Origin: Calidithermus chliarophilus DSM 9957
GTDB lineage: Bacteria > Deinococcota > Deinococci > Deinococcales > Thermaceae
Reading direction: 5' to 3'
NCBI RefSeq assembly: GCF_000430045.1
Contig: NZ_KE387027.1
Span: forward strand, 622,526-666,949
Length of the DNA: 44,424 nt
Positions within the stretch are counted from its first letter, which is position 1. The number at the start of each line of letters is the position of its first letter. This document shows, in pieces, positions 7,045-14,616 of the stretch. A program made the translations under genes and the position numbers. Under the pieces are notes generated by a model. That model made no database searches, was not told the origin of the DNA, and worked only from the letters and a program-made list of their open reading frames with translations.

Positions 7045-7676
7045 ACCCCGAGGTCACCCGCCCCGTCACCCTGGAGGGGCGGCTGGTGCGCCTGGAGCCC
7101 CTCACCCTGGAGCACCTGCCGGTGCTGCTCGAGCTCGCCCAGGCCGAGGCCTACCCCCTCACCACCGTCCCCCGCAGCGCCGAGGGCATGCGCGTGTACG
7201 TCCAGACCGCCCTCGACGAACAGGCCCGGGGCAACGCGGTGCCCTTCCTCACCGTGGACAAGCGCTCCGGCCGGGCCGTGGGCAGCACCCGCTTCGCCAA
7301 CTTCGAGCACTGGAAGTGGCCGGCCGGGAGCCCGCTGGCTCGAGGGGGCCTCCCCGACGCGGTGGAGATCGGCTGGACCTGGCTGGCGCCCCAGGCCCAG
7401 CGCAGCGGCGTCAACACCGAGGCCAAGCTGCTGCAGCTCGCCCACGCCTTCGAGGTCTGGGGGGTGCGCCGCGTGACCCTCAAGACCGACGCCCGCAACC
7501 AGCGCTCGCGCCGGGCCATCGAGCGCCTGGGGGCCAGGCTCGACGGGGTCCTGCGGGCCCACCTGCCCGCCGCCGACGGCGGGGTTCGCGACAGCGCCGT
7601 GTACAGCGTGTTGCTCGAGGAGTGGCCCGGGGTGAAGGCGCGGCTCGAGGGCTTCCTGGCAGAGTACAGCGCATGA
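7041..7676 (+). CDS. RimJ/RimL-type GNAT acetyltransferase
   Basis: The protein has 211 residues. It opens with the strand GRLVRLEPLTLEHLPVLLEL typical of the RimJ/RimL branch, then has VEIGWTWLAPQAQRSGVNTE around the acetyl-CoA site and VTLKTDARNQRSRRAIERLG, the conserved N-x-x-S-x-x-A/x-I-x-x-x-G helix. The GTG start at 7041 overlaps the previous stop (GTGA), so it is the third gene of the paiB unit. Relatives acetylate N-terminal amines or small molecules; the substrate is unknown. Confidence 0.88.
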   Translation: MNPEVTRPVTLEGRLVRLEPLTLEHLPVLLELAQAEAYPLTTVPRSAEGMRVYVQTALDEQARGNAVPFLTVDKRSGRAVGSTRFANFEHWKWPAGSPLARGGLPDAVEIGWTWLAPQAQRSGVNTEAKLLQLAHAFEVWGVRRVTLKTDARNQRSRRAIERLGARLDGVLRAHLPAADGGVRDSAVYSVLLEEWPGVKARLEGFLAEYSA

Positions 7677-7727
7677 CCGCCCCGCCGTCGTAGGGGCCGC
7701 GCCGGAGCGCGACGAGCCTCGAGCCCT

Positions 7728-8219
7728 TCAGCCTTGCGCGCTTTGCGAGGCGATGACCTCGAGCTGCCCCAGGTGGTTGAGGTCGTGCCCGGCCAGGAAG
7801 CGCACCAGCAGGTGCAGGCTTTCCCACTCCTCGCGCTCGGGGTGGTAGTAGCTGCGGGCCAGGTCCTCCTCGCTCAGGCCGCGCAGCAGCGCCAGGTTCC
7901 ACGCCCGCACAGCCTTGAAGGCGTCGTAGGCCAGCTCCATCGGCAGCCCGCCGTAGCGCGCGGCCCAGGCGTCCTGGTCGAAAGGCTGCACGGTGGGGTT
8001 GTCCTGCGCGAGGATCTGGCGGAAGCGGAAGCCCAGCGCGATCTCGGTGTCGGCCAGGTGACAAAGGATCTCGCGGGCGCTCCACTTGCCCGGCGCATAG
8101 GGCTTCTCCGGCTCGAGCCGCGGCAAAAGCTCCTCGAGCCGCCGCGGCATGGCCGCCAGCGAGGCCAGGGGGTCGTCCTTCCCCAACAGGGCGATGATCC
8201 GGGCAAGGTAGGGGTTCAT
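7728..8219 (-). CDS. DinB-family (YfiT-like) putative metalloenzyme
   Basis: The protein has 163 residues and folds as a DinB_2 four-helix bundle. Likely metal ligands are the histidine in EILCHLADTEIA and the pair in AGHDLNHLGQLE, the usual three-histidine set of the family. Members include thiol-dependent transferases and many uncharacterised stress proteins; no reaction is assigned. TAGGAT lies 5 nt before the ATG, and the matching -35 (CTGACA, 18-bp spacer) is contributed by the adjacent composite repeat. It converges with the GNAT operon, with 51 bp between stop codons. Confidence 0.85.
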   Translation of the reverse strand: MNPYLARIIALLGKDDPLASLAAMPRRLEELLPRLEPEKPYAPGKWSAREILCHLADTEIALGFRFRQILAQDNPTVQPFDQDAWAARYGGLPMELAYDAFKAVRAWNLALLRGLSEEDLARSYYHPEREEWESLHLLVRFLAGHDLNHLGQLEVIASQSAQG

Positions 8220-8224
8220 GCTTC

Positions 8225-8254
8225 ATCCTAAAGCGAGAAGCGATGAGCTGTCAG
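8225..8254 (-). promoter_or_regulatory. promoter of the dinB-like gene, -35 inside composite repeat
   Basis: On the minus strand CTGACA (8249-8254), an 18-bp spacer and TAGGAT (8225-8230) stand 5 nt before the start codon. The -35 hexamer is one of the GTCAGCT units of repeat copy 2. Confidence 0.5.
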
Positions 8255-8476
8255 CTTTCAGCCGTCAGCCATCAGCAGGAGGCTCGTGGCTCGTGGTTTA
8301 CCCCGCCCTAACCCTCCCCGCGTGCGGGGAGGGGGTATCCCCCCAGCCCCCCTTGCTAAGGGGGGTGAAGAAGGGGCGTCTTGCGTTTGGCGTTTTGCGT
8401 TTGGCGTTTGGCGTACGACGCACAACCCGCGCCCGGCTATCGGCTATCAGCTATCGACCATCGACCATCGACCAAC
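8241..8476 (+). repeat. composite heptamer repeat, copy 2
   Basis: It has the full order: GTCAGCT/TTCAGCC/GTCAGCC units, GGCTCGTGGCTCGTGG, hairpin CCCCGCGTGCGGGG, hairpin CCCCCCTTGCTAAGGGGGG, TTTGGCG/TTTTGCG heptamers, a CGTACGACG stretch, CCGCGCCCGGC, then CTATCGG...CCATCGA heptamers. It lies between divergent genes. Confidence 0.85.
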
Positions 8477-8513
8477 GTAGCTTTCTCCCCAATGCACCTC
8501 AGGCTCGCCCCGA

Positions 8514-8519
8514 TAGAAT
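8514..8519 (+). promoter_or_regulatory. -10 box of xdhC (leaderless)
   Basis: TAGAAT is followed by 7 nt and the GTG at 8527. It fixes the start at 8527, well inside the longer open frame that begins at 8218 within the repeat. Confidence 0.6.
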
Positions 8520-8526
8520 TGGCCTC

Positions 8527-9642
8527 GTGGAACAATCCGAAGTCCAGGCGATGCTTCAAGGCATCCGCGAGGCCCGTGCTGCAGGGGAGCCCGTCGCGTT
8601 GGCGACCATCGTGGGGGTGACGGGCTCGGCCTACCGGCGCGAGGGGACCCGGATGCTGGTGCGGCAGGACGGCAGCTACACCTGCATGCTCAGCGGCGGT
8701 TGCCTCGAGCCCGAGATCGTGGAGGTGGCCCAGCAGGTCATGCGGGACGGGCAGCCCGTGCGCACGGAGTACAACCTCGACGAGGAGGTGATGTGGGGGC
8801 TGGGCATCGGCTGCGGCGGGGCGGTGGACGTCTACATCGAGCCCGTGCAGGACGAGCCCGTCACCAACCGCTGGCTCGAGGCCCTCGAACGCGGCGAGCT
8901 CGCGGTGCTGGCGACGCCCCTCGAGCCCGGCCTGGGCCGCTTGTTCGTGGGCGAAACCGCCTCGGCGGGCGCCCTGGCCGACGCGGGGCTCGAGGCCCTG
9001 GCCCGTGCCTGGGCCCATCAGCTCCTGAAGGCCCTGCAGCCGCGCGCCGCCACCCACGCCCTGCGGGCCTCCGACGGGCGAACGGTCCCGGTGTTTTTCG
9101 ACGTGAGCCTGCCGCCTGCCGAGCTCGTGATCTTCGGCGCGGGCCACGACGCCATCCCGCTCTCGCGGCTGGCGGCGCAATTGGGCCTCCGGGTGCAGGT
9201 GGTGGACATGCGCGACAAATTCGCCCTCCCCTCGCGCTTCCCCGGGGCCCGGGTCCGGCTGTTGCGCCCCGAGCACTTCGCGCAGGCGCTCGAGGTCGGC
9301 CCCCGCACCTTCGTGCTGGTGATGAACCACAACCTCCTCGTCGACCAGAGCACCCTGGCCTTCGTGCTCCAGACCCCGGCCCCCTACGTCGGCCTGCTGG
9401 GCCCCCGCTCGCGCTTTCTAAAGATCGTGGAGGGCCTCGCCCGGGAGGGCACCCCCCTCACCCCCGAGCAACTGCGGCGGGTCCGCAGCCCGGTAGGCCT
9501 CGCCATCGGCGCCGAGACCCCCGAGGAGGTCGCGCTGAGCATCCTCGCCGAGATCATGGCCCTGCAGCGGGGCTACCCTGCCGGCTTCCTCAACGGCCTC
9601 GAGGGGCGCATCCACGACCCCACGGAGGCGCCGGTGGTGTGA
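8527..9642 (+). CDS. xdhC: XdhC/CoxI-family molybdenum hydroxylase maturation protein
   Basis: The protein has 371 residues. The N-terminal XdhC/CoxI domain carries MLSGGCLEPEIVEVA and GIGCGGAVDVYIEP. The C-terminal Rossmann-like domain starts ELVIFGAGHDAIPLSRLA and contains YVGLLGPRSRFLKIV and GLAIGAETPEEVALSILAEI. XdhC binds molybdenum cofactor and helps its sulfuration and insertion into xanthine or CO dehydrogenase-type enzymes. I start at the GTG at 8527 because a TAGAAT -10 box lies 7 nt upstream. A MocA-like cytidylyltransferase and a CoxG-like protein follow within 1.4 kb. No structural hydroxylase subunit is in the window, so the client enzyme must be encoded elsewhere. Confidence 0.9.
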   Translation: MEQSEVQAMLQGIREARAAGEPVALATIVGVTGSAYRREGTRMLVRQDGSYTCMLSGGCLEPEIVEVAQQVMRDGQPVRTEYNLDEEVMWGLGIGCGGAVDVYIEPVQDEPVTNRWLEALERGELAVLATPLEPGLGRLFVGETASAGALADAGLEALARAWAHQLLKALQPRAATHALRASDGRTVPVFFDVSLPPAELVIFGAGHDAIPLSRLAAQLGLRVQVVDMRDKFALPSRFPGARVRLLRPEHFAQALEVGPRTFVLVMNHNLLVDQSTLAFVLQTPAPYVGLLGPRSRFLKIVEGLAREGTPLTPEQLRRVRSPVGLAIGAETPEEVALSILAEIMALQRGYPAGFLNGLEGRIHDPTEAPVV

Positions 9643-9850
9643 TGTGGGGGTTGATGGCTGAGCGCAGGACGCCGATAGCTGAACGCCAAACGCCAGACGC
9701 CAGACGCCAGACGCCTTGTTCCCCCCTTAGCAAGGGGGGCCGGGGGGGATACCCCCTCCCCGCGTGCGGGGAGGGACGGGGAGGGGTTCACCACAAGGCA
9801 TGAGCTGATAGCTAACGGCTGAAAGCTGAGAGCTGACCGCTGACGGCTCA
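9643..9850 (-). repeat. composite heptamer repeat, copy 3
   Basis: This copy is in reverse orientation: GATAGCTGAACGCCAAACGC-type units first, then CCCCCCTTAGCAAGGGGGG, CCCCGCGTGCGGGG, and GATAGCT/CGGCTGA/AGCTGAC units. It lies between the convergent xdhC and mocA genes, and GGTAGCG heptamers continue into the last codons of mocA. Confidence 0.85.
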
Positions 9851-10462
9851 TCACTCACCGCTACCCGCTACCCGCTCGAGCGCCCTCCGGTACTCCTCCG
9901 GTGTGTCTACGTCGAATAGCGCGTCCTCCGGGAGGTCTACCGTCACGGCTTCGGCCTTGTGGCGGGCGACTATGCTCCGGGCGCCTTCGTCGTGGAGCTC
10001 GAGGAGACCGGGGAAGAGGTCGTGGCGGAAGAGGTGCGGGGGGGCGTGGACGGGGCCGAAGCGGGAGAGCACGAGCGGGGGGCGGTGGGCGCGGTAGGCC
10101 TCGAGCACGGCCCGGTAGTGTTCGGCCTGCACGAAGGGTTGGTCGCCCAGGGCGAAGAGGGCGGCCTCGAGGCCGGGCGGGAAGGCTTCGGCGGCGGCGC
10201 GGAAGGAGGTCCCCATGCCCTCGAGGTAGCGCGGGTTTTCCACGACCCGCACCCCCAGGCCGGCCACCTCGGCGGCGACCTGGGCGCTGTCCCGGCCCAC
10301 CACCACCCACACCTCGTCGAAGCCTGCCTCCAGGACGGTGCGGGTCACGCGCCGCACCAGGCTCTCGGGGCCCAGGCGCAGCAGCATCTTGTTCGCCCCC
10401 ATGCGGCTGCTGGCCCCCGCGGCCAGCACCACGGCGATGACCTTCGAGGTCGGCCCGCTCAC
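9851..10462 (-). CDS. mocA: molybdenum cofactor cytidylyltransferase-like (MocA/MobA family)
   Basis: The protein has 203 residues. The nucleotidyltransferase signature is at the N-terminus (VVLAAGASSRMGANKMLL), with ALGDQPFV as the metal-binding strand and PPHLFRHDLFPGLLELHDEG, LFDVDTPEEY near the C-terminus, the set typical of MocA. MocA makes molybdopterin cytosine dinucleotide used by CO dehydrogenase/xanthine dehydrogenase-type enzymes, which suits its xdhC and coxG neighbours. I choose the GTG at 10462: TTGGCA, an 18-bp spacer and TAGGTT stand 7 nt before it. The open frame could extend to a TTG at 10471. The last few codons run into heptamers of the composite repeat. Confidence 0.88.
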   Translation of the reverse strand: MSGPTSKVIAVVLAAGASSRMGANKMLLRLGPESLVRRVTRTVLEAGFDEVWVVVGRDSAQVAAEVAGLGVRVVENPRYLEGMGTSFRAAAEAFPPGLEAALFALGDQPFVQAEHYRAVLEAYRAHRPPLVLSRFGPVHAPPHLFRHDLFPGLLELHDEGARSIVARHKAEAVTVDLPEDALFDVDTPEEYRRALERVAGSGE

Positions 10463-10469
10463 GAGGCCC

Positions 10470-10499
10470 AACCTAACCGCTCACGGCCGGGTTTGCCAA
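10470..10499 (-). promoter_or_regulatory. promoter of mocA (leaderless)
   Basis: On the minus strand TTGGCA (10494-10499), an 18-bp spacer and TAGGTT (10470-10475) precede the GTG at 10462 by 7 nt. Confidence 0.6.
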
Positions 10500-10576
10500 G
10501 GGCGGCCGGGTGCCGGGCGAGGGAATGCGGGGAGAGCCCGTGGTATATCGTTAGGAGGTACACAGCGAGGTCGATC

Positions 10577-11038
10577 GTGAAACTCCAATACAGCGGACAG
10601 GAAAACATCCCCGTTCCCTACGACCAGGTCTGGGCCTTCATCACCGACCCGCGCAAGATCGCCACCTGCCTCCCCGACGTGCAGAGCTTCGAGGTGCACG
10701 ACGACACGCACCTCGAGGTCACGGTGCGGGTGGGGGTGGGGCCCGTGCGGGGCAACTTCAAGTTCAAGATCGAGCTCCAGCCCGACGCGGCCAACCGCCG
10801 CATGGGGGTCAAGATCAGCGGGGGCGGCCTCGGCAGCGTGGTCGACCTCCTGGCCAGCGCCGACCTCGCGGAAGAGGGCGGCCAGACCCGCCTCGACTGG
10901 AAGGGCGAGGCCGTGATGCGCGGCCCGGTGGCGGCCGTGGGCGGGCGGGTGCTCGACGTGCAGGCCCAGAAGCTCATCAGCCAGACCTTCGCCAACGTCA
11001 AGACCGCGGCCACCGAGAGCGTGGGGCGCACGGCCTGA
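10577..11038 (+). CDS. coxG: CoxG-like SRPBCC protein
   Basis: The protein has 153 residues and belongs to the carbon monoxide dehydrogenase subunit G family. It starts with YSGQENIPVPYDQVWAFITD, has CLPDVQSFE and a central GVGPVRGNFKFKIEL strand, and ends with VGGRVLDVQAQKLISQTFAN, all typical of CoxG. The fold is a lipid- or ligand-binding START-like cavity; CoxG recruits CO dehydrogenase to the membrane in Oligotropha. GTG is the start, with GAGG 5 nt upstream and AGGAGG a little further. It is divergent from mocA with 114 bp between starts. Confidence 0.88.
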   Translation: MKLQYSGQENIPVPYDQVWAFITDPRKIATCLPDVQSFEVHDDTHLEVTVRVGVGPVRGNFKFKIELQPDAANRRMGVKISGGGLGSVVDLLASADLAEEGGQTRLDWKGEAVMRGPVAAVGGRVLDVQAQKLISQTFANVKTAATESVGRTA

Positions 11039-11149
11039 CGGCCCGGCTACCGGCCCGTCCCTGATGCGGGTGCCCTGCTCTCGCGCCTCCTAGGGGCGCG
11101 GGTGACGAACGCGCGGGGGTTTTCGCCGGGCGCCGGTGCTCAAATTCGC

Positions 11150-11178
11150 TTGGGGGACGGCGGGTCATCTGCTATCCT
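11150..11178 (+). promoter_or_regulatory. promoter of the stalk-domain protein gene (leaderless)
   Basis: TTGGGG (11150-11155), a 17-bp spacer and TATCCT (11173-11178) stand 8 nt before the GTG at 11187. Confidence 0.55.
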
Positions 11179-11186
11179 CTGGATTC

Positions 11187-13004
11187 GTGCGTGGGCTGCC
11201 GTTCTTGCTGGGCTTGCTGCTGTTTTGGGGGGTGGCGCTGGGGCAATCGCAACTGGCCGCGCGGCAGGTGGTGTGGCCGGTGGAGTCCACCAGGGCCTTC
11301 CTCAACGGGGTGGCGGTGGAGCTCGCCGCGCCTGCCCGGCTGGTGGAGGGGCGGGCCATGCTGCCCTTGCGCGAGACGGCGCGCCTGTTGGGGGTGGGCC
11401 TCGAGCCCGTCCCGGGCACGCCCGACGGCCTGCGGCTGGGGGGGCTCGAGGTGTACCCCGGCCTGCGGCTGGCGCGCCTCGACGGCCGGCAGGTCTCCCT
11501 GAAGGAGGTCGGGTGCGTGCTGGACGGCACGCTCTACGTGGCGGCCCGGGCTTTGGGCGGCAGCCTCGGCGCCCAGGTGAGCTACGACCCCGCCCAGCGC
11601 GTGGTGCTGATGCGGCTGGCGCCCGTCGTGCCCGGCGGTTCGCGCCTGCCGGTCGCGCGCTTCACCACCGACAAGCTCGAGTACCGCCTGGGCGAGCCGG
11701 TGCTCGTCAGCGAGTTCTCCTACGACCCCGACGGCCTGCCCCTGGCGCTGAAGTGGACCGGGCGGGAGGAGGCCTACTTCGCGCCGGGGGTCTACACCAT
11801 CGGCCTCACCGCCACCAACGCGCTCGGCCGGGTCAGCGAGCCCTACACCGTGCAGATCCGGGTGCTCGACCAGCCCTACCTCAGCCCCAAGGACTACGCC
11901 CTGCGCTACCTGGGCGTGGGCCGCACCTTCCCCGACGGGCAGATCCTTTCCTACCCCGTCGCCGCCCCCGAGCGCCGGGACGAGCCCTACACCCTGCTCT
12001 TCAGCGACTCGCCCGAGAAAGTGCCCTCCTCGGGCCTGCTCTACGAGGACTCGGTCCAGGGCGCCGGGCGCCTGCTGCTCTACCACGTCAACGGCACGCC
12101 GGGCCCCGCGCGGGTGCTGGTGCTCGCGAGCAGCCTCTCCGGCGAACCCCAGACCCTGCGCGTGCAGCGCCTGGGCAGCGTGGCCAACACCCGCATCGAG
12201 TCGGTGCTGGGGCAGGTCAGCCTGCTCGAGTTCCTCGCCTCCCGCGTCCCGCAGAGCCTGGCCCTCGAGCCCCGCCAGGCCCTGCCGCTCTACCTCTCGC
12301 CGCCGCTGGCGCCCGGGGAGGGCGTCTCGCTCAAGGCCGACCTGGAGATCGTGGCCCCGCTGGGCCGCGCCCCCGAGCCCGTGCTGCTGAGCGTGTACCT
12401 GCTCGAGACCCGCCTGATGGGCGACGCCCCCGACTTCGCCTCCCCCGACTTCCTGGGGCTGCTGCGCTCGCTGCCCGCCCTCGAGCCCGACAGCAACCAC
12501 GTGCGGGGCACCTTCCCCAGCGCCCTGCGCCGCCTGCGCCTCGACTTGGGCGGCCTCGAGCCCGGCGGGGCCCTGCGGCTCGTCATCGGCGACGGGCGCC
12601 TCGACCCCAGCGCCGAGGGCTTCGACGCGATGAGCCGGGTGGCGGTGCGGCTGGCGGGCAACTACGGCCTTACCTACCGCATCACCCTCGACAACGCCGC
12701 GGGCACGGTGGGGGCTTTCTCCCCGCGGGGTGGCCCCTACAGCGGGGTGATCGCGGTGGGCGGGCGCTACGTGCAACTCCCGCAGAGCGGGGTGCTGCTG
12801 CGCAACGACCTGCCCCTGATCTTCTACCGCAACCTCGACGGGCCCGGCCTGAGCCAGACCCTCGAGCTCGAGTTCGTCCCCGCCTCGGGTTCCTTCCTGC
12901 CCGTCAACCTGGTCTTCTACCGCCCCGGCGCGCTGCCGGAGGAGCTGGCTGCGGACCGCCCCGACGCCCGCTCCCCTGCCACCCGCTCCCTGCGCCGGCC
13001 CTGA
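11187..13004 (+). CDS. secreted stalk-domain (Cu-amine-oxidase N-type) and PKD-like protein
   Basis: The protein has 605 residues. Residues 1-21 are a signal peptide (GLPFLLGLLLFWGVALGQ). Residues about 30-145 match the stalk domain of copper amine oxidase N-terminal type (STRAFLNGVAVEL, GRAMLPLRETARLLG, LYVAARALGGSLGAQVSYD). A PKD-like segment follows (FSYDPDGLPLALKWTG, GVYTIGLTATNALGRVSEPY). The remaining 350 residues are beta-rich and not recognised. It is probably exported to the cell surface. No enzyme active site is visible; the stalk domain occurs widely in cell-wall proteins without oxidase activity. It stands alone, with its own leaderless promoter, converging with a diguanylate cyclase gene. 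Confidence 0.82.
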   Translation: MRGLPFLLGLLLFWGVALGQSQLAARQVVWPVESTRAFLNGVAVELAAPARLVEGRAMLPLRETARLLGVGLEPVPGTPDGLRLGGLEVYPGLRLARLDGRQVSLKEVGCVLDGTLYVAARALGGSLGAQVSYDPAQRVVLMRLAPVVPGGSRLPVARFTTDKLEYRLGEPVLVSEFSYDPDGLPLALKWTGREEAYFAPGVYTIGLTATNALGRVSEPYTVQIRVLDQPYLSPKDYALRYLGVGRTFPDGQILSYPVAAPERRDEPYTLLFSDSPEKVPSSGLLYEDSVQGAGRLLLYHVNGTPGPARVLVLASSLSGEPQTLRVQRLGSVANTRIESVLGQVSLLEFLASRVPQSLALEPRQALPLYLSPPLAPGEGVSLKADLEIVAPLGRAPEPVLLSVYLLETRLMGDAPDFASPDFLGLLRSLPALEPDSNHVRGTFPSALRRLRLDLGGLEPGGALRLVIGDGRLDPSAEGFDAMSRVAVRLAGNYGLTYRITLDNAAGTVGAFSPRGGPYSGVIAVGGRYVQLPQSGVLLRNDLPLIFYRNLDGPGLSQTLELEFVPASGSFLPVNLVFYRPGALPEELAADRPDARSPATRSLRRP

Positions 13005-13067
13005 GAGCGGTTCCCACGGCCGCCCCTCACGTCTTGGGGTGGGGTCGGGGTAAAACCCTGCCTCCGG

Positions 13068-14363
13068 CTACCGCTTCGGCGGCTTGTCGCGGTACATCTG
13101 GGCGTCGGCCTGGTCGAGCACCTCCTCGAGGCTCATCGGCGCGAAGACCCGGGTCGCGCCCGCGCTGATCCGCAGCGGCAGCGCCGCCCGCACCCGCTCG
13201 ATGAGGGGGTGTTCCTCGCCCTCGAGGTCGAGGTGCAGGCTCACGAACTCGTCGCCGCCGATGCGGTAGGCCCGGTCGCCGTGCCGCAGCAGCGTCTGCA
13301 GCGCCGAAGCCACCTCGCGCAGCACCTGGTCCCCGGCGGCGTGGCCGTGCTGGTCGTTGACCCGCTTGAGCCCGTCGAGGTCCCAGAAGATCACGGTCAC
13401 GGGCTTGTCGAGGCGCTGGGCCTGGGCCCGCATCCGGGCAAAGCCCTCGCTCAGGGCGCGGCGGTTGCCCAGCCCGGTGAGGGGGTCGGTGTGGGCGAGC
13501 TCGGCGAGGCTGCGCCGGTTGAGCACGCCGTACAGCAGCACCGCGGTCTGGAGGCCGAAGTGCGAGGCGATGGCGACGGCCTCCGGGGTGAAGGCGTCGG
13601 GCTGCTCGAGGTTGTCGAGGTTGAGCGTAGCTAGGGCCTCCCCGCCCATCACCACCGGCACGCAGAGGGTGACTTTCAGCTCGCGGATGCGCCCGACCTC
13701 GAGGTTGTGCTCCTCGCGCAGCGCCTGTACCGAGCGCAGGATGGCCTCGGTGCCCCGTAGCAGCCGCGGCTGGCCCTGCCGCCAGGCCTCCACCCCCGCC
13801 CCGTACCACTTCAGCTCCTCCTCGTAAGAGATGGAGATGCCCAGCAACTCCGGGCTGAAGCCCACCTGCGCCGCCAGGCGGAATTGCTCGCCGGTGTAGT
13901 ACCAGATGCTCCCCGCCTGAGCCCCCGGCACCACCTCTACGGCGGTCTCCAGCACGTGCTGCAGCAGGTCCTCGAAGCGGGCCTCCCGGGTGAAGAGGCT
14001 CGAGAGCACCTCGAGGGTGGTTTGGTAGGCCAGGGCCTTGCTGTAGAGGTCGCTGACGTCCATCCCGAAGCACAGCGTCCCGTCCGCGTAGGGCTGGCAG
14101 AAGAAGCGGTGCCAGCGGCGGGGCTTGCCCTCGATGAGCAGCGTGCAGTAGCCCTGGTAAGGCAGGCGGGTGACGGGCGGCTCCGCCCCCACCAGCCGCA
14201 ACGGGCTCTCCCGGCGGGCCAGCAGGGAAGGGATGTGGCGCTCCTCGATCCCCAGCCGCGACGCCCCTTCCTGGGCCAGCCGGTTGGCCCAGCCGATACG
14301 GCCTTGAGAGTTCAGCCATACGATAATCTGGGGTGAATCCAGAAACCCCTCTAGGCCGACCAT
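13068..14363 (-). CDS. diguanylate cyclase with PAS-like and GAF-like sensor domains
   Basis: The protein has 431 residues. Residues about 1-105 look PAS-like (SPQIIVWLNSQGRIGWANRL). Residues about 115-285 form a GAF-like domain (SLFTREARFEDLLQHVLETA, LCVPVVMGGEALATLNL). The GGDEF domain has DPLTGLGNRR, FWDLDGLKRVNDQHGH, an intact GGDEF motif at 369-373 and the inhibitory I-site RHGD at 360-363, exactly five residues before it. It should make c-di-GMP with product feedback, in the cytoplasm since no membrane segment is seen. The GAF domain probably binds a small ligand. It is one of three GGDEF genes in the window and appears monocistronic. Confidence 0.9.
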   Translation of the reverse strand: MVGLEGFLDSPQIIVWLNSQGRIGWANRLAQEGASRLGIEERHIPSLLARRESPLRLVGAEPPVTRLPYQGYCTLLIEGKPRRWHRFFCQPYADGTLCFGMDVSDLYSKALAYQTTLEVLSSLFTREARFEDLLQHVLETAVEVVPGAQAGSIWYYTGEQFRLAAQVGFSPELLGISISYEEELKWYGAGVEAWRQGQPRLLRGTEAILRSVQALREEHNLEVGRIRELKVTLCVPVVMGGEALATLNLDNLEQPDAFTPEAVAIASHFGLQTAVLLYGVLNRRSLAELAHTDPLTGLGNRRALSEGFARMRAQAQRLDKPVTVIFWDLDGLKRVNDQHGHAAGDQVLREVASALQTLLRHGDRAYRIGGDEFVSLHLDLEGEEHPLIERVRAALPLRISAGATRVFAPMSLEEVLDQADAQMYRDKPPKR

Positions 14364-14616
14364 ACCTGACTAGATTATGACCCCCGCCCCGTACAAATGT
14401 CGCGGGTTTTGCACAACTTTGGCCCACGACCCGCGGCCGATGGTCATTGCGCCTATATTTCGTTCTATACTATAAGCTGGATGTAACGATCCCAGTCCTG
14501 ACCGCGCCCCTGGCCGTGCCGGCTGAACTGGGCGGGATGAACAGGATTGAATTATTGAATAAATTCCGGTTTATGGCGAGCCGGGGCATGGGAGGGCTGC
14601 GGGATGAGCGCTTCCC
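14364..14616. other. intergenic region with AT-rich patches
   Basis: This 253-bp gap between the diguanylate cyclase start and the corA-like stop has unusually AT-rich stretches for this genome, around 14452-14482 (includes TATACT) and 14546-14575 (GAATTATTGAATAAATTC, an imperfect palindrome). I see no gene. The TATACT could be a promoter for a short transcript, but no RNA family is recognised. Confidence 0.4.

Noticed and set aside
8218-8526. N-terminal extension of xdhC through repeat copy 2
   Set aside because: The extra residues are translated heptamer repeats; a leaderless promoter places the start at 8527.
11102-13168. Alternative 688-residue plus-strand frame over the stalk-domain gene
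   Set aside because: Arg/Pro/Ala-rich shadow without signal peptide; the frame starting at 11187 has the signal peptide and stalk domain.
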